Part shown: positions 1-8,147 of the stretch, one piece after another
Numbering within the stretch: the first letter of the stretch is position 1
How the letters are laid out: each line of letters begins with the position of its first letter
Assembly: GCA_964471225.1 (NCBI GenBank)
Contig: CAYYEZ010000041.1
Span: 1-25,684 of the forward strand
Origin: JAGVJT01 sp964471225
GTDB lineage: Bacteria > Pseudomonadota > Gammaproteobacteria > Legionellales > Legionellaceae
Length of the DNA stretch: 25,684 nucleotides
Reading direction: 5' to 3'
Made by a program: the position numbers and the translations under genes
Notes under the pieces: model-generated
Database searches by the model: none
Told to the model about the DNA's origin: nothing
The model's input: the letters and a program-made list of their open reading frames with translations, nothing else

Positions 1-1930
1 TATTGATCCATTCAGCCACCACCATAGGTGCGGTCAAAATTGTTTCAAGCAGCGCGCCGTCATCATCTTGCTCAAAGCGATATGAGTGTAAGAAACACCG
101 GCCATCAAGATGAATATTTTGAGTGAGATGCCGAGGCGCCACAATAAAGGCAGCATTTCGTGCTAAGCCCCACTCGGGTCGAGTTTCAGACCAATCGATG
201 CTCTTTCTTTTGATATCTTTGCTTTGTAATTTGATACCACGTTCTTGATTAGTGATAATTTTTGCATCTTTTAAATCGTTTTCAAGTTGCTTTAAAATCT
301 CAGGGTAAATAGGCTTTTCTACATCGTGAGTATAAAGTTCGACATCATCGGTTGTTGTATTATGCAGTGCTCCATAAAATACAGTGTCCAAAGGGATATG
401 TATGCCACGATCCTCTATTCCTTGTCGAACTTCACGTTTATTAAGAATAGATGCTAATAATCGCGCGTTAATACCGCCATGATTTCCACCGCAAGCACCA
501 CAATCCAGGGCTGATGCATAGGGATTATTTTCAGTGGTGCTGCCATGCCCACAAAGGATAACAAGTTTAGCAAAACCAGAGGTCAGCCCCATAAGACGTA
601 AAACCGTTTCACCATAACTAATCTGTTCTTGCAATGATAAACCTTGCTTGTCGTCGGTTTCACTTAACTCATAAGCCACTTTAGTTGGCATGGGTGGTTT
701 CAACCAACGCTTGAGGGTGGATACGGATTGATTACCTAATTCTGGTGATAAGGATTTTAATGTCATGTTCAAACCGCACCAAAGTCCTAAAGACTCCACT
801 AATGCAAAAGGTGTAGAGACATTGTATTTGAGTTGTCCATAAAGACTTTTACAGCTTTTAATGATTGATGTCCCTAGCTGGTAACGCTCAAAGTCTTCTT
901 TATTGGCGGCTGCAGGCATTTCTTTAACATCATATTTCGGTTTTAATAGAACCGGACAACACTCTTTATTTTTATTGGTGTCAAATTCATCAATACGCAC
1001 CGGAAGCCCAAAGAATCCTGCAAAACCAAACGTTTCATACTGTCCTAAAGACTCGATAGCACGACGAAATGGTTCTGAACGCACATCAATACAAAAAACC
1101 AACTGTGCATTTTTTCGAGTCACTTGATCGGTGGATTGATTCCTCTCCTGTAAAAGCAAACTCAATAGTTTTTTCCGATAAGAATCTTCATTGCGCTTTA
1201 ATTGTGTCATGACCTTTTTAACTAAAGACTCATTGGGTACGATTTCTTTATCTTTAGCAGCATCAGGCCAAATGATAGAGGTCAGAACCAAACGTACTGC
1301 TAGAAAATCATTGAGCGTTACTTTTTTCTTTTCTGATTTTTTTGAGTTCTGCCAGTCTGTTTTCCATTTTACAAATCCTGCCCAACCTGGTAAGTAAGCC
1401 AGTGTTTTTGAAAGAAACGCCTCTTCTTGTCCATTAGGAACTTCAAGTTTTTCAAGGCAAATTTTAATTGTCTCTTCAGCTGACTCAGGTAATTGCTGTA
1501 AAAATTCTTTTAATTCTTTCTTGTTGTGATGCAAATGTTTATCAAAAAGAGCTAATTTCAAGAAAGCGTAATAAAATCCTCGCTCACGGTAAGGCATATC
1601 AATACGACCTTGTCCTGCATCAAAAAAACCAGCGCACCATTTGATCATTTGACGATTAACTTCTTCCAACGACAGGTTGCCCTCAGCGCCTTGCTGCATA
1701 TGGCTACTTTTTGCCAATGCATCTTCAAAAGATTGAGACTCAAACCCTTGAAGAGGATTACAGGCAATAAAAGTTTCAAGTGGCCAGACAGGCGCAATAG
1801 TTTTCGCCGCATTGTGGATCAAGGCCTGGAGCTCAAGCTCTTTGGTTTTGCCTGGATGATAGCTCATACCGGATTTTTTAATTCCTTTAGTTGCTATCAA
1901 TTCTTTCGATAGATCTTTTGCAGTAGACAT
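1..1930 (-). CDS. dabA: DabA, inorganic carbon transporter subunit (UPF0753/DUF2309), C-terminus beyond window edge
   Basis: Cytoplasmic, zinc-binding, carbonic-anhydrase-like subunit of the DAB complex, which with the membrane protein DabB drives energy-coupled uptake of CO2 as bicarbonate. The frame reads from an ATG at 1930 towards base 1; I checked roughly its last 80 codons (bases 2-240) and found no stop, and the segments around the motifs translate cleanly. About 643 residues are visible, against roughly 800-1000 for the family. Family zinc ligands are recognisable: a CIDVRSE motif with Cys280 and Asp282, then a CGHGS motif with His462 and a DCGACGGNHGG motif with Cys477. The His-Cys spacing of 15 equals that reported for the characterised Halothiobacillus protein. 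A PEWGLARNAAF motif lies further on, near bases 150-180. It starts 18 bases after the dabB stop, so the two are surely co-transcribed. The family assignment is strong; transport itself is inferred. Confidence 0.93.
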   Translation of the reverse strand, partial: MSTAKDLSKELIATKGIKKSGMSYHPGKTKELELQALIHNAAKTIAPVWPLETFIACNPLQGFESQSFEDALAKSSHMQQGAEGNLSLEEVNRQMIKWCAGFFDAGQGRIDMPYRERGFYYAFLKLALFDKHLHHNKKELKEFLQQLPESAEETIKICLEKLEVPNGQEEAFLSKTLAYLPGWAGFVKWKTDWQNSKKSEKKKVTLNDFLAVRLVLTSIIWPDAAKDKEIVPNESLVKKVMTQLKRNEDSYRKKLLSLLLQERNQSTDQVTRKNAQLVFCIDVRSEPFRRAIESLGQYETFGFAGFFGLPVRIDEFDTNKNKECCPVLLKPKYDVKEMPAAANKEDFERYQLGTSIIKSCKSLYGQLKYNVSTPFALVESLGLWCGLNMTLKSLSPELGNQSVSTLKRWLKPPMPTKVAYELSETDDKQGLSLQEQISYGETVLRLMGLTSGFAKLVILCGHGSTTENNPYASALDCGACGGNHGGINARLLASILNKREVRQGIEDRGIHIPLDTVFYGALHNTTTDDVELYTHDVEKPIYPEILKQLENDLKDAKIITNQERGIKLQSKDIKRKSIDWSETRPEWGLARNAAFIVAPRHLTQNIHLDGRCFLHSYRFEQDDDGALLETILTAPMVVAEWIN

Positions 1931-1948
1931 GAATACTCCTTAATAATT

Positions 1949-3463
1949 CTAGTAGTTGTAATTGCTTCGTAACGCAGTGACAGTTTTTTTAGAGGGCTGA
2001 CTTGAGTTAAACAAGCTCACATAAAGCCAGCATCCGAGCTTTGATTGCCCGAATGATCGATGCCATCCAAGATTAAAAACAATCCACATGGCGCCGAATA
2101 AAACCATCATGCTCCAATGAATTAGAGATAATTGGAGTGACTGTAGTGTCGATATATTTGGAATCAACCCCATAATCAATTGGATGCTCGTGCCATACAT
2201 TAGTCCTGAAAATAGAGCAATAAAAAGACCTAAGACCAGACTTAAGATTGTTTGATGAGCACGAACCCAAGTAAGCATCAGTTGTGCACCGGCAATGAAG
2301 ACAAAGAACAAGACAAAACCGCTTGCCTCATAGACTGATATCTGCTTCTGTGTAACGAAAGCAAATGAAAGCATGGCAACCAAACCGCCAGCAAGTGCTG
2401 TAACAAGCATCATTGGTGTGACCTGAGCACAGAGCGCCTCTGATTTTTTTTGACTCACCGCAGAGCCTGAACTTAAAAACAGATAAGCCTTGAATAATCC
2501 ATGCCAACAAAGATGAGCGATAGCGGCAGCAAATAAGCCCAGCCCACATTGCATCATCATGAATCCCATTTGCGCCATCGTGGAGCAAGCCAACATCTTT
2601 TTTACATCATGTTGCATCAACTTCCATACAGTGCCTAATAAAGCTGATATAGAGCCAACGACGAACAGTACACTTAAAAGACCAGGGTAAAGTAAGAGCA
2701 AAGGTGCAAATTTAACGACTAGGATCCCTCCTCCGTTCACAAGACCAGCGTGCATTAAGGCAGACACAGGAGTTGGGGAATTTAACGAACTAATAAGCCA
2801 TCGATGAAAAGGAAACAATCCAGATTGAGCGATTGCACCAACTAAAATAAGACTCATCGAAAGTGAGAGCAATAAAAAATAACCAGGATTAGGTATTTCA
2901 GCTAAAGCAATAATGGAATTTGTTGAATATGTAACACTTAAAATAACAAACGAGATGAGCAAACAAAGACTTCCTATAGACAACATATAAAAAGCCAACA
3001 TACCTGAGTTTTTCGAAGCGACCCACTCGCTTTTGTGCACCATCAACAAGATGAGAAACAAGTTAGAAAGCGACCAAGCAGCCCAGAATAAAAATAAATT
3101 ATCCGCAATCACCATCAAGATAGCAGTGAAAGTTAGGCCTGAAAGAAGAATAAAAAAACGTCTATATAACCTATCCCCATGCATGTATCGTAATGAAAAT
3201 CGATGAACGATAAAGCTCACTAACAATACTAAACTAGACAACAACAGATTCAGCGTATTGATGTTGATTAATGAATTCACTGTAGAGTGATTTGAAAATG
3301 ACAAAAAAGAAAGCAATCCCATTGATGTCAAAAATCCCACTCCGATACAATAACCGGCTAAACGCGCAGCAGTGATTGGGCGAGAGACTAAATAGTTAAA
3401 GGTCATTGCTAAGATTGGACAGAGCAACATCATAGATAAAAAAATTAGAACCATGGTATTCAT
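1949..3463 (-). CDS. dabB: DabB, proton-conducting membrane subunit of the DAB inorganic carbon pump (NuoL/MrpA-like)
   Basis: Polytopic inner-membrane protein of the proton-antiporter M family related to NuoL, NuoM and MrpA; in DAB systems it couples cation flow to DabA. The protein is almost entirely hydrophobic with about a dozen membrane segments. It carries the family core: an MHAGLVNGGG stretch, then HDVKKMLACSTMAQMGF, then HLCWHGLFKAYLFL, with the conserved lysine and histidines expected in the channel. At about 504 residues it is much shorter than NuoL, as is usual for DabB, and no other nuo or mrp genes are adjacent. I prefer the ATG at 3463 over the one at 3475, because a GAGGA Shine-Dalgarno sits 5 bases before it. 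It heads the operon with dabA and diverges from a LysR-type gene at 3564, which probably regulates it. Confidence 0.9.
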   Translation of the reverse strand: MNTMVLIFLSMMLLCPILAMTFNYLVSRPITAARLAGYCIGVGFLTSMGLLSFLSFSNHSTVNSLININTLNLLLSSLVLLVSFIVHRFSLRYMHGDRLYRRFFILLSGLTFTAILMVIADNLFLFWAAWSLSNLFLILLMVHKSEWVASKNSGMLAFYMLSIGSLCLLISFVILSVTYSTNSIIALAEIPNPGYFLLLSLSMSLILVGAIAQSGLFPFHRWLISSLNSPTPVSALMHAGLVNGGGILVVKFAPLLLLYPGLLSVLFVVGSISALLGTVWKLMQHDVKKMLACSTMAQMGFMMMQCGLGLFAAAIAHLCWHGLFKAYLFLSSGSAVSQKKSEALCAQVTPMMLVTALAGGLVAMLSFAFVTQKQISVYEASGFVLFFVFIAGAQLMLTWVRAHQTILSLVLGLFIALFSGLMYGTSIQLIMGLIPNISTLQSLQLSLIHWSMMVLFGAMWIVFNLGWHRSFGQSKLGCWLYVSLFNSSQPSKKTVTALRSNYNY

Positions 3464-3510
3464 ACTATTCCTCATTAGAAATTATTTTGTTACAATTCAA
3501 ATATATTAGA

Positions 3511-3529
3511 TTTACTTATATAAGTGAAA
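3511..3529. promoter_or_regulatory. Candidate LysR-type operator between dabB and the divergent regulator gene
   Basis: A perfect 12-base palindrome, ACTTATATAAGT (3514-3525), lies inside a slightly longer imperfect dyad and contains the T-N11-A arrangement of LysR-type boxes. It sits in the 100-base AT-rich spacer between two divergent start codons, where LysR regulators normally bind. AT-richness raises the chance of a fortuitous palindrome. Confidence 0.45.
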
Positions 3530-3563
3530 TTAAAAATATTTATGTTTACCATTAGGATTTCTA

Positions 3564-4415
3564 ATGTCACTAGATACTGTAACGTTACAATGTTTTTTAG
3601 CGGTCGCAGAAACGAGAAGCTTCACAAAAGCCGCATCACGCGTTGGGCGAACGCAATCTGCTATCAGTCAGCAAATTGCTAAACTTGAAAATTTAATTGA
3701 AAAACAGTTAATCAGCCGCGGGAAAGAGCTTTCGCTAACGCCGGATGGGGAGCTTTTTTTGGGCTATGCTAAGCGAATTTATGAGCTGCATCGTGAATCG
3801 CTTGACCGATTTAAAACCCCAGAGCTTCAAGGTGAGCTTCGGTTTGGCCTACCAGAAGACTTTGCCTCAATCATGCTTTCCGATATCTTGGTAGAATTTT
3901 CAAGGCTTCACCCCAGAGTCATGCTCAATGTGGAGTGTGATTTAACACTGAATTTGATCGAACGATTTCATCATGATGAATTTGATTTAATTTTGACAAA
4001 ATCTAATGAAAAATACGAATTATCCGACGGATTGAATGTGTGGGATGAGCCTGTTGAATGGGTAGGGAAAAAAGAACTCTTACACACACTTAATGAGCAA
4101 GCGATTATCCCGTTGATTCTTTCTCCGACACCATGTGTCTATCGAGGGAATGTAATTGAATCACTCAATCAGCACAATCTAAAATGGCGCCTGGCTTTCA
4201 GTAGCCCAAGCTATGCGGGTAAAATGGCGGCGGTACGAGCAGGATTAGGCATCACAGCGCTACAGCGCAGCATGATTCCTAATTATCTCGATAGGCTTGA
4301 TGATTATTTCCTACCCGCTTTAAAGGACATTCATGTCTCTTTGATTAAAAAACAAGGAGAAAACAAAGCCATTGAGTCCTTGGAGTTTTTTATCATGGAT
4401 AAATTAAAACATTAA
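3564..4415 (+). CDS. LysR-type transcriptional regulator divergent from dabBA
   Basis: A 283-residue LysR-family regulator. Residues about 4-62 form the winged helix-turn-helix, with the typical LQCFLAVAETRSFTKAA start and the recognition region RTQSAISQQIAKLE. The rest is a periplasmic-binding-protein-like effector domain, ending in a GLGITALQRSMIP segment typical of the second lobe. The ATG at 3564 is preceded by an AGGA Shine-Dalgarno. The divergent placement next to dabB is the classic arrangement for a LysR regulator and its target, so control of CO2 uptake, perhaps in response to inorganic carbon or a metabolite, is a reasonable inference. The ligand cannot be read from the sequence. 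It is intact, unlike the oxyR relic downstream. Confidence 0.9.
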   Translation: MSLDTVTLQCFLAVAETRSFTKAASRVGRTQSAISQQIAKLENLIEKQLISRGKELSLTPDGELFLGYAKRIYELHRESLDRFKTPELQGELRFGLPEDFASIMLSDILVEFSRLHPRVMLNVECDLTLNLIERFHHDEFDLILTKSNEKYELSDGLNVWDEPVEWVGKKELLHTLNEQAIIPLILSPTPCVYRGNVIESLNQHNLKWRLAFSSPSYAGKMAAVRAGLGITALQRSMIPNYLDRLDDYFLPALKDIHVSLIKKQGENKAIESLEFFIMDKLKH

Positions 4416-4500
4416 GATTCTGATATATACAAGCGTAGCGGAAGTAATGGAGCGATTAACCGAGTTAAGTATCCTTGCAATTAACTGAATTTGCTTGGAG

Positions 4501-5118
4501 TCACGGTTTTAATGTATTCGATAAGATGTTCCAATAAAATTTTTTTGTGGTCGTTTTTCTCCAAACTAGGCCAATAGTTCTCATTGGTCTAGGCGATGTA
4601 AATGGTATATAGCAGACTCCATCTTTTGAGCGGCATGATAATTTTGGCATCAGTGTCATCCCTACGCCAGAAGCGACCATATGTCTTAATGTTTCAAGGC
4701 TCGTTGCCCGGAAGTTTTTTGATTCAGCGGCACGGGCACTGCGACGAATAGCAAGTGCTTGATCTCGCAGACAATGACTATCCTCTAATAGAAGCAATGT
4801 TTTGTTTTCTAAATCGGAAAAATCTACAGTTTTTTGTTTTGTTAATGGATGCCCCAAAGGGGTTGCTAAAACAAATTCTTCATCAAATATAGGATTAGCA
4901 GAAAATCGTCCCCTATTGGTAATAGCTAATCATGCCCCATCAATTTTTCCTTCGTTAAGTTTTGTTAATAAATTTAAACTGGTTTTTTCAATAGAATCCT
5001 CGAGCTTTTTTATCTGCATATTTAATGCTGATTGACTGACAAAACACGCATCAGCAGCTTTGCCAAAATGGTTATGATCCTCTATAGAAATAAGATATTT
5101 CAAATCACGAATGTTCAT
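4501..5118 (-). pseudogene. oxyR: Decayed oxyR (peroxide-sensing LysR regulator): internal deletion, in-frame stop, lost redox cysteine
   Basis: Both halves of an OxyR are present in one reading frame. The N-terminal helix-turn-helix (5118 downward) begins MNIRDLKYLISIEDH and continues to a KLED motif. The text then jumps directly to a NEGKIDGA segment that in full-length OxyR lies some 65-75 residues further on, so the linker and first part of the sensor domain are missing. An in-frame TGA at 4930-4932 follows, and the frame then resumes through the sensor domain to a stop at 4501. The peroxidatic cysteine motif EDSHCLRDQA is kept. The position matching E. coli Cys208 is arginine (codon 4744-4746), probably a single TGT-to-CGT change. 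Total length is about 205 codons against about 300. Two fragments of 62 and about 118 residues could be made, but neither would be a functional sensor. Confidence 0.85.
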
Positions 5119-5138
5119 TAATGTTTTTAAATAAAGAG

Positions 5139-5172
5139 CATACTTCAGAGTATGTGATAATTTTCATTATCA
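5139..5172. promoter_or_regulatory. Two adjacent inverted repeats, one Fur-box-like
   Basis: CATAC-TTCAGA-GTATG (5139-5154) is followed directly by TGATAAT-TTTC-ATTATCA (5155-5172). The second dyad matches about 12 of 15 bases of the central-to-right part of the enterobacterial Fur consensus. It lies between the start of the oxyR relic (5118) and the start of the effector-like gene (5323), so it could control either. Iron control is only an inference from the sequence match. Confidence 0.35.
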
Positions 5173-5322
5173 ATTAAATAAAATCAATATATTATATTTA
5201 TTTATAAATGTGCGCAAAAATAGGCCTTTACCCAATATTGTGAATAAAAGAGGTCTACTACGTATCCCGTGAAAGCCCCCAATTGAAAGAACAAAAAAAT
5301 AACAATAGGCTAAAATAAAGGC

Positions 5323-7824
5323 ATGCCAAATAGAAAACGATACCAGACTATGCTAATCCCTTTGAATGAACCAAGCAATTTTCGTTATATTTATATTAAT
5401 TCTGCAACCAATCGTGTTCATCTTCTGATTCCTTTTATAGCGGGTATTGATGTTAGCACCGATAATACGTGTAAATCAGATCTTGAATTAAAAGCATTTT
5501 TTGAAGGCGGGGCCTTTAACGAATTAGAGTCTTATAAATGCACGCTTGAGTTTCATCTATCTTTATTAAAAAAAAGTGATGCGCACTACAAAGTAAAAAA
5601 AGAGCGTTTGACTCAAATCAATACATATCTTGAAGCGGTTTTTGATATGAGTAACCGTTATCAAAATGTGGTGAAAACCTTTCTCGGCAAACCATCCAAT
5701 TTATACAGTATTCAGTTAAGACCACGAGATCAAGACCCTATGTCACGCGTTGTGAACCCCGTCTTTACAATAAATCGAGGTAATGATAGCCGAGGTACAC
5801 CATTATCTCCTTTGTATAATAAAATGCACGAGATTTTTCCAAGGCTCGTATTGGGTAAACCGGACCCTCGAACCGACCTTATCGATAAGGTATTAGAAAT
5901 ACTACCTCCAGATGCTGCATTTGAAGACATAAAACGGGCTTTAGAAACGCAGTGTGCTGAACGATTTAAAATTGATATTGACGTTGAAAGCTGGCTTAGG
6001 CCAGTTCCAGATAAAAAAGGAATCAAAGAACCTGTTGATAAAGCACATATTGATGCGATTATGGGGTTTAGCAATAATGCATCCTCAAAAGACTATATCG
6101 ATTCACTTTTAGGCATTTGTGCACCGAATTTGTGGAGGATGATTGCTGGCTCGCCATTTTATCTTGGAATCTATGATGATGCAGCGCATCAAACCGAAAG
6201 CCTCTCTATAATGACACAGTTTTACTTAGGCGTTTTAAACGTCTACTGTCGGTCGAAAGGTGTTGGTGATAGAAATTTTGGTGCGATTTTGGATGGTTCG
6301 TCTTCTTTAAGTCAAGAGCTCATTGAGATTGTAGCAACAGCTCTGCGTCGTGGTCAAAAGGTGGAGACTTTGATTTTTGCCTTTTTTAATCGCCATCAAC
6401 ATGAATTTAATTTATCCCGAAAATTAAATTCAGAAGATAAGCGAGCTATCATTCAAAAATTTGAAGCCACTTATCGCACTGTGACAGCGACAGAAGAAAA
6501 TCCTCACATGGATGACTTCATGTTCTTAGATACCGAAGCACAGGGTGAATATGATATTTTTATCACCCACAATGGTTTAATTTGTACAGATGCCTCGAAT
6601 ATCATTCCGACAACACCCCAAAATCAAGGTTATTTTGCCGATGTTCGTCACGAAGCACGCCTGCATCGCGGCATCGTCACACCTCAAGATGAGCCCGTTA
6701 TTACGATTGATATCGAGCTTGACGCACTCATGGATAAACTGAGCGAGGTACAATGGGAAAGGCTTCCCGTCAATGTTGTTGAAGCCTATCGTGCTTTGCC
6801 CGCATTTAAAGTTCGAGAACTTTTGGATGATGTGGCAAAAGGAAAACAAGATGAAGCACAGGCGATTTTAGAGTCATCAAAAGACAAACAAACGCTCCTT
6901 AGAACACCGAGTAAATTCACCGATTACTCAGGACGAACGTTTCAAAGTACTGCCTATGAATATGCTTATTGGGCTAAAGATAAGCATATGATGCGTATGT
7001 TAGAACGTCATATGGATGATGAAACCAAAGCATTCATGTTAGAAAAAATTGATGCAATAGAACAGGTAGGACTTTCTTATCAACAACACGGTATCACTTA
7101 TCAAAACGCACACTATGATATGAGTTTTATTTTAAAAAATTTAAACGCAGATGAATTTCGTCAATTACAAACGATAGTTGGGCAGGGCAGTGCAAAAATA
7201 CGACAAGCAACCATCGCTAACTATAAAAATATATCGTTTACCGCAACAGAATATGAAGCGCTTAAAAAAATATTAGACCGAGCTCCTCCCCAAAATGCTT
7301 CTTCTTTCTTTTTTTCGTCACCTACAACAAACCTCGGTAAAAAACTACAGTTTGATTTCCATTCATTGATTACAGCATTGGATAGTTATGTGACTAATTT
7401 TAATAACTGGAATTATCACCAGCAAGAAGAAGCTTGGATGAAGGTAGGTCAAGCCCAGCGCGATGTTCCAGCTCACGTCGCTCACGAGTATTGTCGGCCA
7501 GACCGGTCGTTTGACCCATTACCTTCTTTTACTGAGGAAGCTCTGCCAAGAGTTCTTACTTTTTGTAATTACTGTGCAAATATTAACTCTTGGTTCCCTC
7601 TTTCTTCATCTTCCTCTGGCCTCGGTTTCGATTTTGCGTTGGCGCGGCACTCGTTCAGGTTCGGTCCCTTTGCCGGAAAGTCAGCATACATTGAGATCGT
7701 ATGTCAGCGGGGCGTCCTTAATTTGGCAGCGGTCCGCCGTCTTGATGAAGTGAGAATCGCCGATCTTACGCAGTCGCGTGAAAATCTGAGCCGGCCTGCA
7801 AGTCAATTAGGGTTGGGGCATTAG
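5323..7824 (+). CDS. Large effector-like protein of unknown function with a conserved C-terminal module
   Basis: An 833-residue soluble protein with no signal peptide, no clear membrane segment and no enzyme motif I can name. Residues about 55-110 are charged and probably helical. Around residues 530-640 is an aromatic-rich block: DYSGRTF, then YEYAYWAKD, HMMRMLERHMDDETK and a QLQTIVGQG region. At about 707-730 comes AQRDVPAHVAHEYCRPDRSF, then a serine run and a GLGFDFALAR to LDEVRIADLTQSRENL tail. I remember very similar blocks at the end of many large Legionellaceae proteins, which suggests a secreted (type IVB) effector family; this is recollection plus inference, and no secretion gene is nearby. 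The last ~70 codons are markedly GC-rich compared with the rest. The ATG at 5323 has a poorly placed AAAGG; the ATG at 5350 is the alternative. Confidence 0.75.
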   Translation: MPNRKRYQTMLIPLNEPSNFRYIYINSATNRVHLLIPFIAGIDVSTDNTCKSDLELKAFFEGGAFNELESYKCTLEFHLSLLKKSDAHYKVKKERLTQINTYLEAVFDMSNRYQNVVKTFLGKPSNLYSIQLRPRDQDPMSRVVNPVFTINRGNDSRGTPLSPLYNKMHEIFPRLVLGKPDPRTDLIDKVLEILPPDAAFEDIKRALETQCAERFKIDIDVESWLRPVPDKKGIKEPVDKAHIDAIMGFSNNASSKDYIDSLLGICAPNLWRMIAGSPFYLGIYDDAAHQTESLSIMTQFYLGVLNVYCRSKGVGDRNFGAILDGSSSLSQELIEIVATALRRGQKVETLIFAFFNRHQHEFNLSRKLNSEDKRAIIQKFEATYRTVTATEENPHMDDFMFLDTEAQGEYDIFITHNGLICTDASNIIPTTPQNQGYFADVRHEARLHRGIVTPQDEPVITIDIELDALMDKLSEVQWERLPVNVVEAYRALPAFKVRELLDDVAKGKQDEAQAILESSKDKQTLLRTPSKFTDYSGRTFQSTAYEYAYWAKDKHMMRMLERHMDDETKAFMLEKIDAIEQVGLSYQQHGITYQNAHYDMSFILKNLNADEFRQLQTIVGQGSAKIRQATIANYKNISFTATEYEALKKILDRAPPQNASSFFFSSPTTNLGKKLQFDFHSLITALDSYVTNFNNWNYHQQEEAWMKVGQAQRDVPAHVAHEYCRPDRSFDPLPSFTEEALPRVLTFCNYCANINSWFPLSSSSSGLGFDFALARHSFRFGPFAGKSAYIEIVCQRGVLNLAAVRRLDEVRIADLTQSRENLSRPASQLGLGH

Positions 7825-7995
7825 ATTCTTGATGAAGGGGGATTGCAATTTTTACCACCTTAAAATCTCGACAAACTTGTAAAAACCACTCTAATAATTT
7901 TTGATATTGCCAACTTTGTGACGACCTCCCCACCGCGAGCACCAACGACCGTATGGAACGATACGTTGTTGCATTGTATCGAATGCGTCATCTAA
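7620..7995. repeat. Probable dispersed repeat: GC-rich effector tail plus downstream non-coding DNA
   Basis: Within 7621-7800 I count 100 G+C of 180, and 33 of 60 for 7921-7980, while sampled lines earlier in the same gene give 25/60 and 19/60. The segment straddles the effector stop codon at 7822. The minus strand is open in one frame from 7987 to a stop at 7766, across the gene end. A plus-strand frame is open between stops at 7861 and 7993. Both conceptual peptides (for instance ones containing LIDLQAGSDFHATA and SPPRAPTTVW) look to me like sequences that recur in Legionellaceae genomes, as expected for a nucleotide-level repeat rather than a gene. No second copy exists in this window, so repetition is unproven here. 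Confidence 0.4.
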
Positions 7996-8147
7996 TGGCT
8001 TAAGATAAAGTACACTAAAAATTGAGATAAAGGACTGTACTTTATGAACGAGATAATAACGTTTAACATCCTCAATCAATGATTGCTGCGTAAGCTAGCT
8101 CTTAATTGTACTTTTCGAAGCAATTAGATGAACCTTGAGTGTTGGCG
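7825..8147. other. 323-base gene-free spacer after the effector-like gene
   Basis: No convincing gene. The first ~170 bases continue the GC-rich repeat-like DNA that ends the preceding gene. The rest is AT-rich and contains the 5' part of a 62-codon minus-strand frame (7891-8079) that has no Shine-Dalgarno and no recognisable product. No clear terminator hairpin was found for either convergent neighbour. Confidence 0.5.

Noticed and set aside
903..1912. Three plus-strand open frames of 68-100 codons
   Set aside because: They lie antisense to dabA, whose protein text carries clear family motifs; no homology or ribosome sites support them.
4930..4932. In-frame TGA in oxyR as a selenocysteine codon
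   Set aside because: The position corresponds to leucine in the family, no SECIS-like hairpin is evident, and other lesions show decay.
7463..7753. 96-codon plus-strand frame inside the effector-like gene
   Set aside because: It is an out-of-frame shadow created by the GC-rich tail; the main frame has the conserved motifs.
7620..7995. Insertion sequence
   Set aside because: No transposase text and no terminal inverted repeats or target duplication could be found; only a repeat or module call is supportable.
7891..8079. 62-codon minus-strand frame
   Set aside because: No Shine-Dalgarno, no recognisable product, and half of it lies in repeat-like DNA that is open in other frames too.
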